From NCBI GenBank assembly GCA_028641055.1, contig CM054060.1, forward strand, positions 62,091,371-62,155,370: a stretch of 64,000 nucleotides of DNA, read 5' to 3'. Both the position numbers and the translations under genes were made by a program. Shown here in pieces: positions 45,440-55,943 of the stretch. Positions within the stretch are counted from its first letter, which is position 1. Each line of letters starts with the position of its first letter. The DNA is from Alopecurus myosuroides (taxonomy: Eukaryota; Streptophyta; Magnoliopsida; Poales; Poaceae). The notes under the pieces are model-generated. The model searched no databases. It had not been told where the DNA came from and worked only from the letters and a program-made list of their open reading frames with translations.

Positions 45440-45709
45440 CGGCGGTTGCGCTCTGATACGAGAGAGGACAGGAGGGTCGAGCTCCGAACGTGTGGACTAT
45501 CAGCGGGATCAGAGGATGCAGAGGCTAACCCTTGACGGCGGCGGTGCATTGATGCGAGGGAGGACGGGAATGTTGCGGGAGGGCAGTACGAGGGGTTTAG
45601 TTTGGGCCTTGGCCCGTGCGGGCGATCGCCAGGAGAGCGCGAGGCAAGGCGAGCGGACGATGGGAGTTGACGTACCAACGTACGTCCAACTCCCATTTAA
45701 TAGTAAAGA

Positions 45710-45777
45710 TATAGTCGGGTAGCTATCCATAAAGTGGCCAGCATCAGCGAAATCAGCTCAAAGAAGACGACCTTCAA
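45710..45777 (-). pseudogene. Left duplicate of the small membrane-protein gene, proximal part
   Basis: Encodes VLKVVFFELISLMLATLWIA on minus, equal to 46506-46573. It ends at CCTTCAA, where the LINE fragment begins, so it lacks the start codon and promoter. Confidence 0.85.
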
Positions 45778-46320
45778 AACTTTGAGTGCACATTTGCGCG
45801 TTCTATATGGTCCGCTATCCAAATGGCTTCGAATCTATATCCACCCACTTCCGTTGCGAATATATTCGGCAATTGGTTAAATGGGGTTGATATACGATTT
45901 AAGACTATTATTAGGGTAGGAGCGCTTGCCGTTATTTGGTCGCTCTGGCTATGTAGAAATGACAAGATTTTCAATGATAAAAACTTTTCTCGTATGCAGG
46001 TTCTATTCAGGAGCACAGGTATTCTCCGTTCGTGGTCCACATTACAGCGAGGGGAGTTACGAGGCCTTTTTATGGAGGCATGTGCACGACTGGAGCAGGT
46101 GGCGAGGGATATTTTTATCCCACATGGATGGCCGCTTGATCTCCGGATTGAGGCTCCATAGCATCGACAGTCTGCAGCGCATGTTCTGTGGCATTGTCGC
46201 TCTGTTTATTTTTATTTTTATTCTCAGTTTCGGATTTCGGCTGTGTGCATCTCATGATGCAGAGGCCGGGTGTAATACTTGATTTTGAGTAATAAAGCCC
46301 TTTATCAAAAAAAAAAAAAA
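45778..46320 (+). mobile_element. 5'-truncated LINE with poly-A tail
   Basis: The last ~540 bp of a LINE on plus. A 112-residue frame (45823-46161) contains VANIFGNWLNGVDIRFKTII and VIWSLWLCRNDKIFNDKNFS, the conserved end of grass LINE ORF2 with the zinc-binding RVT tail. A 3' UTR with AATAAAGCCC and a run of A (46307-46320) follow. It is flanked by direct duplicates of host gene sequence of about 240 bp, which I interpret as its target-site duplication. Confidence 0.85.
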
Positions 46321-46573
46321 ATGCACATCATCGTGAAAAAGAATTCATCAGAAACCTAGTAGTACATCCTTCCTCACATGAAACTGTTGGAGCATTTCAG
46401 TTCGTACGAGGACCATGGCACTTTTTGTAGTACACAAATAGTAGGGCGACGATATAAAGAACGTAGAAGACGAAGTGGACCGGAAAAACTCCGAACTCTG
46501 CTAGATATAGTCGGGTAGCTATCCATAAAGTGGCCAGCATCAGCGAAATCAGCTCAAAGAAGACAACCTTCAA
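46321..46573 (+). repeat. Right copy of the ~240-bp duplication flanking the LINE
   Basis: 253 bp starting directly after the poly-A and matching 40877-41049 plus 45710-45777 (241 bp). It has a 12-bp length difference near 46370 and about a dozen substitutions. Confidence 0.85.
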
Positions 46574-46657
46574 GATGACATCCACGGGATCCTTGCCTAG
46601 ACAATGATCGATGCTCCGGCGCGCCGCCGCCTTCAGGGTCGCCGTCACGGTCGTCAT
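46397..46657 (-). CDS. Small two-helix membrane protein, 86 aa
   Basis: An intact single-exon frame on minus starting MTTVTATLKAAARRSIDHCL and ending KKCHGPRTN. Two hydrophobic segments fit membrane helices: about residues 31-51 (VVFFELISLMLATLWIATRL) and 58-77 (FPVHFVFYVLYIVALLFVYY). The N-terminus is basic and amphipathic, the C-terminal tail short and basic. A TATA box (CTATAAATAG) lies about 100 bp upstream of the ATG. The 3' UTR is cut after about 76 bp by the LINE poly-A. A partial, Helitron-split duplicate at 40877-45777 keeps the second helix. I do not recognise the family; the well-formed promoter and intact frame argue for a real gene. Confidence 0.65.
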   Translation of the reverse strand: MTTVTATLKAAARRSIDHCLGKDPVDVILKVVFFELISLMLATLWIATRLYLAEFGVFPVHFVFYVLYIVALLFVYYKKCHGPRTN

Positions 46658-46758
46658 CCCGTTTTCTTCTTTGCAGATTTCCTCGAAACTTTTGGTTCAG
46701 AAGCAATTCGTATTGGATCGATTGTGTTTTGCGAGTCCAAGCACCCAGATATGTTGGA

Positions 46759-46768
46759 CTATTTATAG
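46759..46768 (-). promoter_or_regulatory. TATA box of the 86-aa membrane protein gene
   Basis: CTATAAATAG on minus, about 100 bp upstream of the start codon, implying a short 5' leader of roughly 70 nt. Confidence 0.6.
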
Positions 46769-46829
46769 GTAGCAAAGCCGGACAGAACACGGACGTTTTG
46801 GAAGCGAGGATCGTGTCGGAACCGGATTA

Positions 46830-48255
46830 ATTGGTCGAGCCCATCTCAGCCACGTAACCGACACGACATGTTAAAGAAAAAAAACTGACACGAGTTTTTG
46901 ATCGGCTGTTGGGCACTTGACTCGGCCGCCGAGAGTTGTATTCGGACCGAAAAGCTCAAACACGGCCGCTGCCGCCGTTGCCGGAGTCGGCCGTGGTGGC
47001 GACGGGCCTTGTTCCGAAGGTGGTGGGGCAGTCGCGCGCGCCCTTCCCGGTGGCGGTGCTTGGAGCTCGGGGCGACGGCCCATGTACCAGCCGCGGAGGC
47101 GCTCCCGTCTGTGCGGCTGGAGGTGGCCGGCAACCTTGACCGGTCGCCCTGTGACGGTGACTAACTACAGGTGGGTGCTCCAGTCTTCTGGCAGCACTTT
47201 GCGCACCGGCTCGGGCCAGATCTGGTCGCTGCCCCGTACTCCGTCAGCGCGCTCGGTCTGCAGACTGTGCATTTCTGGTCTCTAGGACGACGAGATCTTC
47301 CTAGGGAGTTGACTTCAGCAAGGGTGGTCGTCAGCGGGGTTCGGTCCTATCTGGACGTGTTGTAGGCTGTGGACCGCGGGTTGTGGTTAGGTGGTGCATG
47401 TGGCAGGAGGTGGATCACCTCCGGTAACCCCCCCCCCCCCCCCCCCCCCCCGTCGATTTTGGTCCAACCCGGCATCAGTGACACCCGTGGGTGTTGCAAG
47501 CTTTACCGGAAGCATCGCCAGTCATCGTGCAGCCTGGACTTCAGAGGGAAACCTCTGATCTAACATTGGCGATCAAGGTGAAGATGCGTATTTCCCTCTT
47601 AGGACCATGGTCTCGGAGTTGACTATAGCCCGGGGCACCCGTGGAGGAGGGTTTGTTGTCGGTCTACCGTCCTTGGGGTGTCACATGCAATTCGGCAACG
47701 ATGATGTGTCAAGGAGAGTTCGGGTCACGGCTCGGGCTTCCTTAGTTGGTTTTTCGGCGTGACCGAGGAGTTCTCTCGTACTTCGATGTGTTGCTGCGGA
47801 GTTGGAGCTACGGTGGTGTGCGTCCATGCGGCGACGATGACGGGAAAACTCTGTTGGTGCAAACCCAACATATTTCTCTAGCGAACCTCTTCATCAAAGT
47901 CGGAGTTGTCTGTCGTTGGCGCGTGTGCCCGGTTATTGGTAAGGGTCGACATGGGTGTCGTTTGCGGGGTGGGCGTGCCGGTGGTCGTCGAAGATGAAGT
48001 CGGAGTCACTTGCTTTAGGAGTGATAATGATGATGCTCCGTGAAAAACACGAAAGTGGATTTTCTTCTCGACGACATGTGTGCTCCGTGTGGGTGGCTAG
48101 GTCAGCTGGTGATGGTGCCCAATGTGGTCTTGTTTCATGATGACATTGGTACATTGGTATGGGTTTTCGGCCGTTTTTCCGCAAATTAACCATCCACCTC
48201 TCTTCTTCTTAATTATGCAAATGGCAAGTCTTTTGTCTTATTTAAAAAATTAAGG
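46830..48255 (+). other. GC-rich, LINE-like non-LTR debris
   Basis: 46900-47165 is GC-rich with ORFs on both strands but no domain. From 47168 the sequence reads like the 5'/3' non-coding parts of a grass LINE relative: GTTTTCGGCCGTTTTTCCGC and CTTAATTATGCAAATGGCAA near the end, then TTTAAAAAATTAA at about 48240 as a possible decayed tail. A C24 tract at 47428-47451 interrupts it. No RT domain is readable. Frames are short and broken. Confidence 0.35.
47428..47451. repeat. Poly-C tract (C24)
   Basis: Uninterrupted run between GGTAA and GTCGATTTTG; its true length may be uncertain in an assembly. Confidence 0.85.
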
Positions 48256-48310
48256 TGCACAATTCAACCCTTTTTATATTATACCCACACTTTTTCACGT
48301 ACGTTGCTAG

Positions 48311-48510
48311 CACTACAACGAAAGGGGTTACCACCGATGTGACTTTTTTTGGCTACCGGCGGGTATACCTGGTCATAACTCGGGCCGGGTCGTGCCTAAA
48401 AACGCCCTAGCACAAAACCTAGGCCCCGGCCCGGCCTTCGGGTCTAGTTTTCAGGTCCCAGACCGGCCCATCAGAAGAAAAGCCCGTCGGGCCTCGGGTC
48501 TTGGGGCTAG
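48311..48510. mobile_element. CACTA-like stub followed by hAT-like subterminal repeats
   Basis: CACTACAACGAAAGGGGTTA at 48311 looks like a CACTA terminus, but no subterminal array or partner end follows. At about 48366, TATACCTGGTCATAACTCGG resembles the inverted end of the hAT MITE at 12618 (CATACCTGGCCAACG), and it is followed by GGCCCGG- and CGGGCC-rich sequence to 48510. Boundaries and target duplications could not be found. Confidence 0.4.
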
Positions 48511-48789
48511 CCTCTTCATTAAAATGCCAAAAATATGAAGCCCAAGTGATGTGTTCCATGATCAGATTTCCCGGAAGGGGGAGCCATCTCAAGAGGAAGA
48601 ACCGCGGGGAAGGCTAACATGGGGGAGTGCTTTGGGGCGAGGACACAGTATTGTTCAGATTAGCAAGAGAGGCTCCCTACTTCCCGCAAATCAACTATGA
48701 CGGCGTATCGTCGGGCACAGATTAAAAGTACCTAGGCAGATTGAGTACGAGGCTAAATCTGCTTAGGTTTTCTCCCGTCTAGAGCCGTA
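48511..48789. other. No gene seen
   Basis: Mixed sequence up to the LTR start; CCGTA immediately before 48790 would be the target duplication of the element, whose other flank is lost. Confidence 0.4.
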
Positions 48790-50179
48790 TGATGTCTACG
48801 CACGCTTCTATTCTTGTAGACAGTGTTGGACCTCCAAGTACAGAGGTTTGTAGAACAGCAGCAAGTTTCCCTTAAGTGGATCACCCAAGGTTTATCGAAC
48901 TCAGGGAGGTAGAGGTCAAAGATATCTCTCTCAAGCAACCATGCAATTAAGATACAAGAAGTCTCTTGTGTCCCCAACACACACAATATACTTTTCAGGT
49001 ATATAGGTGCACTAGTTCGCCGAAGAGATAGTGAAATGCGAGTAATATGGATGGTTATAAGTAATAATAGCAATCTGAAATAAATATGGCAGCAAGCAAA
49101 CATGTAGCAGAACAGGTGGAAAACGATGTTTCAATGCTTGGAAACAAGGCCTAGGGATCCTACTTTCACTAGTGGACTCTCTCAACAATGATCACATAAT
49201 TTAATAACTAAATATCTTCTCTTCACTATGCTACTCTTAACCCTCTCCGATTGGATAAAGAACACTAATCATTGTGTAGGGATGCAAAAAGCGTTCCTTA
49301 AACTAAGCATTGTCATGTCTAGTTAACCCCACGCTGTCACTATGAGCGCCCTAGAAGGTACTAGACAAACACCACAATTCATAGAGGAGACACACACGAT
49401 GTGCACACTGTCACCTTCACACCGCGGGACAAGGTGACTCCAAAGTTCATTAATAAAACACTTGAGTAGCTTAATAGATGAAGAGTAACATCTACTTATT
49501 CAACTAGATTACAAAGCTCACGATCACATATAGATCACACCATGGGAGATAGAGATGAACCACATAGCTACCGGTAGATCCCTCAGCCTCGGGGGAGAAC
49601 TACTCCCTCCTCGTCATAGGAGACAGCAACGGCGATGGAGATGGCGGTGGAGTCGATGGAGATAGCTTCCGGGGGCACTTCCCCGTCCCGGCAGGGTGCC
49701 AGAACAGAGATCTGTCCCCCGAAACTTGGGTTGACGATGACGGCGGCTGTGGAAGGTTTCGTGGAGTTTCGCCGATTAGGTTAGGGTTTTCGGGAGGAAG
49801 GCCTTAAATAGGCGGAAGAGCAACGTCGGTGGGCCACCAGGGGGCCCTCACCACCCCCAGGAGCGGCCTAGGGTGGGGCCACGCCTGGCTATGGTGAGCC
49901 CACCATGGTGCCCGTCTTCGACTCCTCTTCGGACTTCTGGATGCTTCCGGGGAAAATAGGAACTTCGGGATTCGAGGGGTCCAATTCCGAGAATATTTCC
50001 AGAACAACTTTTCTGAAATAAAAAACAGCAGAAAACGGGGAACTGGCACTTGGCATCTTGTTAATAGGTTAGTCCCGGAAAACGTGTAAAAATGTTATAA
50101 AGAAGGGAGAAAACATGTAGCAATTGGCATAATATCAACATGGAACATCAGAAATTATAGATACGTTGGAGACGTATCA
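48790..50179 (-). repeat. 3' LTR of an Athila-type element (minus)
   Basis: 1390 bp. On minus it starts TGATACGTCTCCAACGTATC and ends CGTAGACATCA. A purine-rich GCTTGGGGATTCT directly precedes it. The same start occurs in the plus-strand element at 58790. The end is repeated in the 40-bp remnant at 53880-53919. Confidence 0.9.
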
Positions 50180-53100
50180 AGAATCCCCAAGCTTAGTTCC
50201 TACTCGTCCTCGAATAGGTAAACGATAAAACAAAATAATTTCTGAGGTGACATGCTACCACACAATCTTGATCATCTTAATGTAATGTAAAAGCATATGT
50301 AAACTGAGATCATAGAACTTAATAACAAACATGATAAATGGAACTTTAATAATAAAGCATAGCAATCACTTTGCAACATGAGAAGTAACTCAAATAAAAG
50401 ATCACGGATAACAATGCAAAGAAAGATATACGTTTGTTTCAAGTATAAAGAAAGCATGGCAAAGTGATATTTCGCAAGTCCTTAAGAGTGGGGAAAAACG
50501 TAAATGCCTGGACACCTTCAAAGTCTATGAGGAATACTAGAACAAATAGTTAGAGAACACGCAATAACACATCATGAATCAATTAATAATGTTTCTGAGA
50601 CAAATGCACATAAAACTCAGAATGGCAAAAATGCTCTCTCAACTGTGCATAAAGTTAGAAGATGGAGACTCAATATAAAAGTAAAAGAAAGGCCCTTCGT
50701 AGAGGGAAGCATGGATCACTCATGTGCTAGAGATTTTAATTTATTAAACAGATGTATTAAAAAGCTTGACACTCCTCCCATCCATCTTACACAAACCATG
50801 GCTAGCCGAATCCTCGGGTGCCTGTCAACAATCACAAACCGTGGAGGAGTGTCTATATTTTAAGAGAGGTGTATGCTAGTGTCAACGAATGGTAAACAGA
50901 AAATACAGTACGTCACAAGCCAACTAGATTTCACAAGAGCGGCTCCCATATGAAGGACTCATCTGGGTAGAAGGTCATCCCTCTTTCTCTTTTGTTTACA
51001 CAATTATGTTTTGACTGATAAATCAGAGGCAAAAATAGTGAAGAGAATTTATTTGCATTAATTTGGGGCTGGGCACCCCTTTGCCAACTCTTCTATCAAT
51101 TGGATAAGCGGATGAAGCCACTAGTATAGGGTGTGAAATCCAATGAACAAGTGAGATAAAGATTCTCTATTTACGTCCTCATGAGCAAAAACAAGAACAC
51201 AAAACAAGAGTAATTTTGAAAGTTTTAAAGGTACCACATGAGCAATTTACTTTGGAGTGGCAGTTAAATACCACATGTAGGTAGGTATGGTGGACACAAT
51301 GGGAAAAATTTAGTTTTTGGGAGTTGGATTTCACGGGTAGAGCTCATACTCAGTACAGGTGGAGGCTAGCAAAAGACTAGGAGCGACAAATCAAGAGAGC
51401 ATAAGAGTCATAATCATGCATAGCGACATAAACATCATTAATCAAAGCATAAGTGGTACCACAAGTTCGAAAACTAATTGATCATGGAGGTTATTTGTGA
51501 CTGGTTCATAGTCATAAACATGGTGTGAGCATGCTCCAAGTCAACCAAATAAAACATTCAAAGGAGAATACCGCAAATTTATGCTTCAATATGACAAGAA
51601 CAACTCATAATTCTTTTAATGGCACATTAAAAACTCTCATCTATTTGAGGCTAATCATTCTACTCAATAACCACTAGGCTTTAGAACTAAAATAACATCT
51701 AGCATGATATGAAAAAGTCTAGCCACAGTCTATACAATCTTCTATTTGCATCGTTAAAAAATCTACTTCAAGCAGCAGTTTCTTTTACCAACAAGCACCA
51801 TACAAGATATGTTTTAACAAAAATACTCTATATGATACAGAAAGCAAACATGGGAGTAATCACACAACACTACTAAAACTAACATCTCTGAATAAGAGAT
51901 GCAATGAAAACAAGAGCTGGACAGGAATTTTCGCGGTAACTAGAAGAAAAACTAAGAATACTAGCATAACAGGTATTCAAAAGAAAATGCGGAGCGTGTC
52001 TCTCTCCCAGACAAGGATTCTAGGACCCAACTATTTACTACGGCAAAGAAAACCAAACAAACTGAAAACAAAAATAAAATACGCTCCAAGTAAAGCACAT
52101 ACGATGTGACTGAATAAAAATATAGTTTCACTAGAAGTGACCTGATAAATTGTTGATGAAGAAGGGGATGCCTTGGGCATCCCCAAGCTTAGATGCTTGA
52201 GTATTCTTGGAATTTTCTGGGATGTACCACCGGGGCATCCCCAATCTTAGGATTTTCATTCTTCTTGATCACATCATATCATCCTCTTCTCTTGACCCTT
52301 GAAAACTTTCTTCACACCAAACTTCTCACAATCTTCATTAGCAACGTTAGTGCAATCGAAATAATAAATTCACATGGTTCAGTTTCAACACAAGCCTAAA
52401 CTCATAAATACATTAGCTACTGTCACAACTTCTTTTAAAACTATTTTTTCTCAAAATAACACCAAAAGAAAGAGATTAAGATGCAAATGCAATTATTGGC
52501 AGAAATCTGTCAAAACAGGACAGCAGGTAAAGATGATATTTTTCGAAAATCTTTTGTTGCTCGAATAAAAAAGTGTTCAACTAAGAAATTTTGCGTATAT
52601 AGCCCAGTATTACGCACAAACAAACTCAGGTCGTTTTGCATTTTCTGTGATTTCATACGATTTTAATAGTGGACAGTAGAAATCTGTTTCCTGCGCAGAA
52701 ATCCGAAATATGGTCTCAACTTTCAACTAGTGGCTTAACTTGCCTCAGCTGAGACACAAAAGAAAAGATATAGCGGGGTTGCTAAGGAAATATACAACAC
52801 CCAGGTGCAAAGAAAACAAAAATAAACGACGGAAAACGTGTTGAAAACGGAGAAATAAAACGGGGTGTCTCCCGGAAGCGCTTTTCTTTTAATGCCTTTC
52901 AGCTAGGCACAATGATTTTTAAAAGATGCTCACATAAGAATAAGAGTTGAATCACAATAAGAGAGCATCAAGAAACAAATATAAAACACATTTAAGTCTA
53001 ACCCACTTCCTATGAAAAAGAATCTTGTAGAAAAACAAGTCAACAAAGCACAAATTGACTAGCATAGGAAGACAAAATAATTGCAACTTCAAAAATTTCA

Positions 53101-53851
53101 ACATAAAGAGGGGAAACTTAATATTGTTGAGATGCATAAAACCATGTTTCCCTCTCTCATAATAATATTCGGTAGAATCATCAATAAAATCAACATTATA
53201 GCTATCACATAAAATATTCTTATCATGAGCCACATGCATAAAAGAATTAATACTCTCCACATAAGCATAGTCATTCTTATTAATAACAACGGGAGAAAAT
53301 TCAACAAAATAGTTATCATTATTATTCTCATCACCATAATCATCAAATATAGGAGTCATATTGTAATCATAATTAATTTTCTCCTCAATAGTAGGTGGAC
53401 TAAAAATATCATATTCATCATTGTAATCATCATATATTGGAGGCAAAGAGTATCATCAAAGAAAATTTCCTCCTCAAAACTTGGAGGACTAAAAATATCA
53501 TATTCATCAAGACTAGCTTCCCCAAGCTTAGATTTTTCCGTAGCATTAGCAATAATGGTGTGCAAAGAATTAATGCTAATAACATTGCTATCACTATTAT
53601 GCAAACAAACTTACATAGGTTTTTTAATTTTCTCTTCAAACACTTCATGTCCTAACTCAAGATAATGATTATAAAGTTCCCTCATATTTTTGTTATTTTC
53701 CCTTAATCTTAACTTGTAAAAATAAAAACAAGGAACAAGTGAAAATAAGCCTAACTAGTGAAAACAAGAAACAAAAAGATATAATTGCAGGATCTAGAGG
53801 AAATAACTTCGAGCACTCACACCCGAGGATGTGAGTACCTTTTACCTTACC
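50180..53851 (-). mobile_element. Internal region of a non-autonomous Athila-type element
   Basis: Between polypurine tract and primer site there is no gag-pol. The stretch 50180-52100 is AT-rich and non-coding. 52130-52930 matches, in opposite orientation, the 3' untranslated part of the plus-strand element (about 62640-63430), including GGGGATGCCCAAGGCATCCC-like and AGCTGAAAGGCATTAA sequences. The missing polyprotein suggests mobilisation by a relative. Confidence 0.8.
52952..53650 (-). pseudogene. Acidic ORF of the non-autonomous Athila-type element
   Basis: The main frame (52952-53446) begins PPIYDDYNDEYDIFSPPTIE. It contains NSFMHVAHDKNILCDSYNVD and YYYERGKHGFMHLNNIKFPL, then a hydrophobic C-terminus (LFMLKFLKLQLFCLPMLVNL). 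Upstream, another frame carries EASLDEYDIFSPPSFEEEIF, so the acidic DEYDIFSPP unit is repeated and the ORF has a frameshift near 53450. Such an ORF occupies the place of gag in this class of element. Its function is not known to me. Confidence 0.6.
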
Positions 53852-53869
53852 TCCCCGGCAACGGCGCCA
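53852..53869 (-). other. Primer-binding site, tRNA-Asp-like
   Basis: TGGCGCCGTTGCCGGGGA on minus, 10 bp after the end of the 5' LTR remnant; this is the primer site used by the Athila/Tat branch. Confidence 0.85.
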
Positions 53870-53879
53870 GAAAAGAGGT

Positions 53880-53919
53880 TGATGTCTACGCATGCTTCTA
53901 TTCTTGTAGACAGTGTTGG
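53880..53919 (-). repeat. 40-bp remnant of the 5' LTR
   Basis: Matches the last 40 bases of the LTR (identical to 48790-48829 apart from one base), then breaks off into copia sequence. More than 1.3 kb of the 5' LTR is missing. Confidence 0.85.
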
Positions 53920-55210
53920 GTTGTCTACTTCCAAGCGTCAAACTTGAGTTTGTTCAAACGTCAAACTTCCATGTACTCCGGACTTGGGTTGTCTACTTCG
54001 TAGCTTACCGAGAGCTACTCGACGAGTCTGTCGCAGACCCGACGCCTCCATGGAACACAACTGCTACTCTCGAAACTCCAGTCTCCATGACTCCACCTGC
54101 ATTAGTACTCCCTCAGAACTTGTAAAGATGCGAAGATGTCATCTCTCCCATCATCACGGTAACTTTTTCTTCCATGATCCTCATGGTCTTCTTATTCCGA
54201 TCACAACGGAATATTATACCATCATCATGAAGAACTCCAAGCGAAATTAGATTCCTCTTTAGCCCCGGCACATGCCTGACTCCCCGAAGCACCCGCTCTA
54301 CTCTGTCAAACATCTTGATTTTGATGTCACCTACTCCAGCAACACGGTGGCCCGTGTCATCACCCATGTAAGCTTTATCAAGCTCACCAGACTTGTACGA
54401 AGAGAACCACTCCCTATTGGGCGTCGCATGAAAAGAGCTAGCCGAATCCAACATCCACGCTTCACCTTTAGTTGACCGTCTATCTGACACTAAGAGAATA
54501 TCACTGTCCGAGTCGTCACTTGTAGTTACTACATTAGCACTTGACCCATCACTGAGATCTGGACAGTCTTTCTTGATATGTCCCCACTGCACCTTCTTCT
54601 TTTTCTTGTTCTTCCCTGCCTCGTATCCTTACCTGCCTTGCCCACCATTGACTAGCAAACTTTCACCATGAGCGCCTTCCTCTGCATTGTTCTTCTTCCT
54701 CATATCATAGGACAATAACGCCGCAGTGACATCCTCAGGTTGAACAGTCTCCTTGACGTACGTCAACGTAGTGATCAAATGCTCATAGGATGCCCTATCC
54801 TCGTCATTAATCTTCACACTTAGACGTGCTAGATCCGTGACAACCTGATTAAAGGTATTCATGTGCTCCACAAAATCCGACCTCTCCTGCATCTTCAGCC
54901 TGTATAACTTTTGCTTCAAATACACCTTGGTCGTCGCAGTCTTTGACATAAATTGACTCTCCAATTTCTCTCAAACCTTCTTCGGCGAATTCTCGTCCAT
55001 CACATGATACATGACCTGGTCCGACAAACATAACCGTATGGTTCCGACTGTTTGAATCTGCAACTCCTCCCAGTCATCATTGTCCATCTTAGCTGGCTTG
55101 ACATCCCGCAACGCCTTCAAGCATCCCTGTTGTGCCAACAAATCCTTCACCCTAGTCTGCCATAACGCAAGTTTCCAGTCTCGTCGAACTTTTGCACTTC
55201 AAATGTGGTA
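53920..55210 (-). pseudogene. Copia gag and gag-pre-integrase region
   Basis: On minus from about 55210: a UBN2-type gag (QVMYHVMDENSPKKV, stop, EKLESQFMSKTATTKVYLKQ, LKMQERSDFVEHMNTFNQVV, VKINDEDRASYEHLITTLTY). A basic KNKKKKVQWGHIKKDCPDLS knuckle remnant follows. The gag-pre-integrase domain comes next (AWMLDSASSFHATPNREWFS, GLKRNLISLGVLHDDG, SSHLYKF). TGG to TGA has changed one Trp into a stop and there are frameshifts. After SSHLYKF the integrase and RT are absent. The sequence to 53920 is a non-coding tail, ending at the Athila LTR remnant. Confidence 0.85.
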
Positions 55211-55930
55211 CCTGTTGGCGCCAAGATTTTTCTTGTACGGCTGACCTGCGAAGAAAATATCCGAGCTGTTATACCCGCGTGCACGTAGCAAGAGAAATCT
55301 TATGCCTGTGCGTCACGTACTGCTACTCCTTCCGGCTCAACTCCGAATGCTAGCAATTGCCTTGATTCGCCTGATGTTCCGATGGATCTGTCGCCGTATC
55401 CCTTGATGAATTTTCCGCTGACTTTTGTTTGCTCGGCTCGTCTCTGGCCCTGCCCTGCTGCAGCCTTTAAAGGCGTAGGGATCCACCTCCGACGCGACCA
55501 CGAGGAGTCGTATCCTCCTAGGACTTGGTCCCTTTTGTTCCAAACAAATTCGGTTTCCGATCGTTCCTTCCATCGCGAGCCGGCTCGCCCTCTGGCCAAG
55601 CAAACGCCTGCACCGAACGTTGTGGCTCTTGCCTGCTGCTGCATGCACCGTATGCTTCCAAGATGGGCACGCACGTGAAGCCCTTGTGCCTTCTCCAATG
55701 CATCACATGGCCCTTTGGCCAGCTGCTGTGCACCGCATGCACTTGGCCACATGCACAAGCCAATTGCTAAGCCACCACGGAAACAATCTTGATTGCTTTT
55801 TCGATTGCACGAGTTCCGACATCTTCCGATCGCCTCTCGCCCATATGCTGCTCTGCAGCGACATCGCACGGACGACGCCCGATCGAAACATCGGTTCTCT
55901 TAGATCAACCATCTGTGGCCTCCAACCTTT
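55211..55930 (-). other. Copia 5' leader
   Basis: About 700 bp between primer site and gag. ORFs on both strands in this GC-rich leader have no recognisable domains and are probably spurious. Confidence 0.5.
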
Positions 55931-55941
55931 CTCTGATACCA
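55931..55941 (-). other. Primer-binding site, initiator tRNA-Met-like
   Basis: TGGTATCAGAG on minus, two bases (AG) after the LTR end TTATAACA; the standard copia primer site. Confidence 0.85.
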
Positions 55942-55943
55942 CT

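Larger units (their letters stand above)
41050..45709 (-). mobile_element. Non-autonomous Helitron, 4660 bp
   Basis: In minus orientation it begins TCTTTACTATTAAATGGGAG, fitting the grass Helitron 5' consensus TCTMTAYTA. It ends GCACGGGCATTCACCTAG, with a stem-loop (GCCGT...ACGGGC) six bases before the CTAG end. It sits exactly between host A and T with no target duplication, proven by the uninterrupted paralogue at 46505/46506. No Rep/helicase or RPA gene is recognisable, so it needs a helper. The right third is GC-rich and looks like captured gene sequence; candidate captured pieces are listed separately. A 15-bp-stem hairpin directly follows the 5' end. Confidence 0.88.

Noticed and set aside
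54100..54118. TACTCCCTCAGAAC resembling a Stowaway end
   Set aside because: No inverted partner within 300 bp and it lies within the copia tail.
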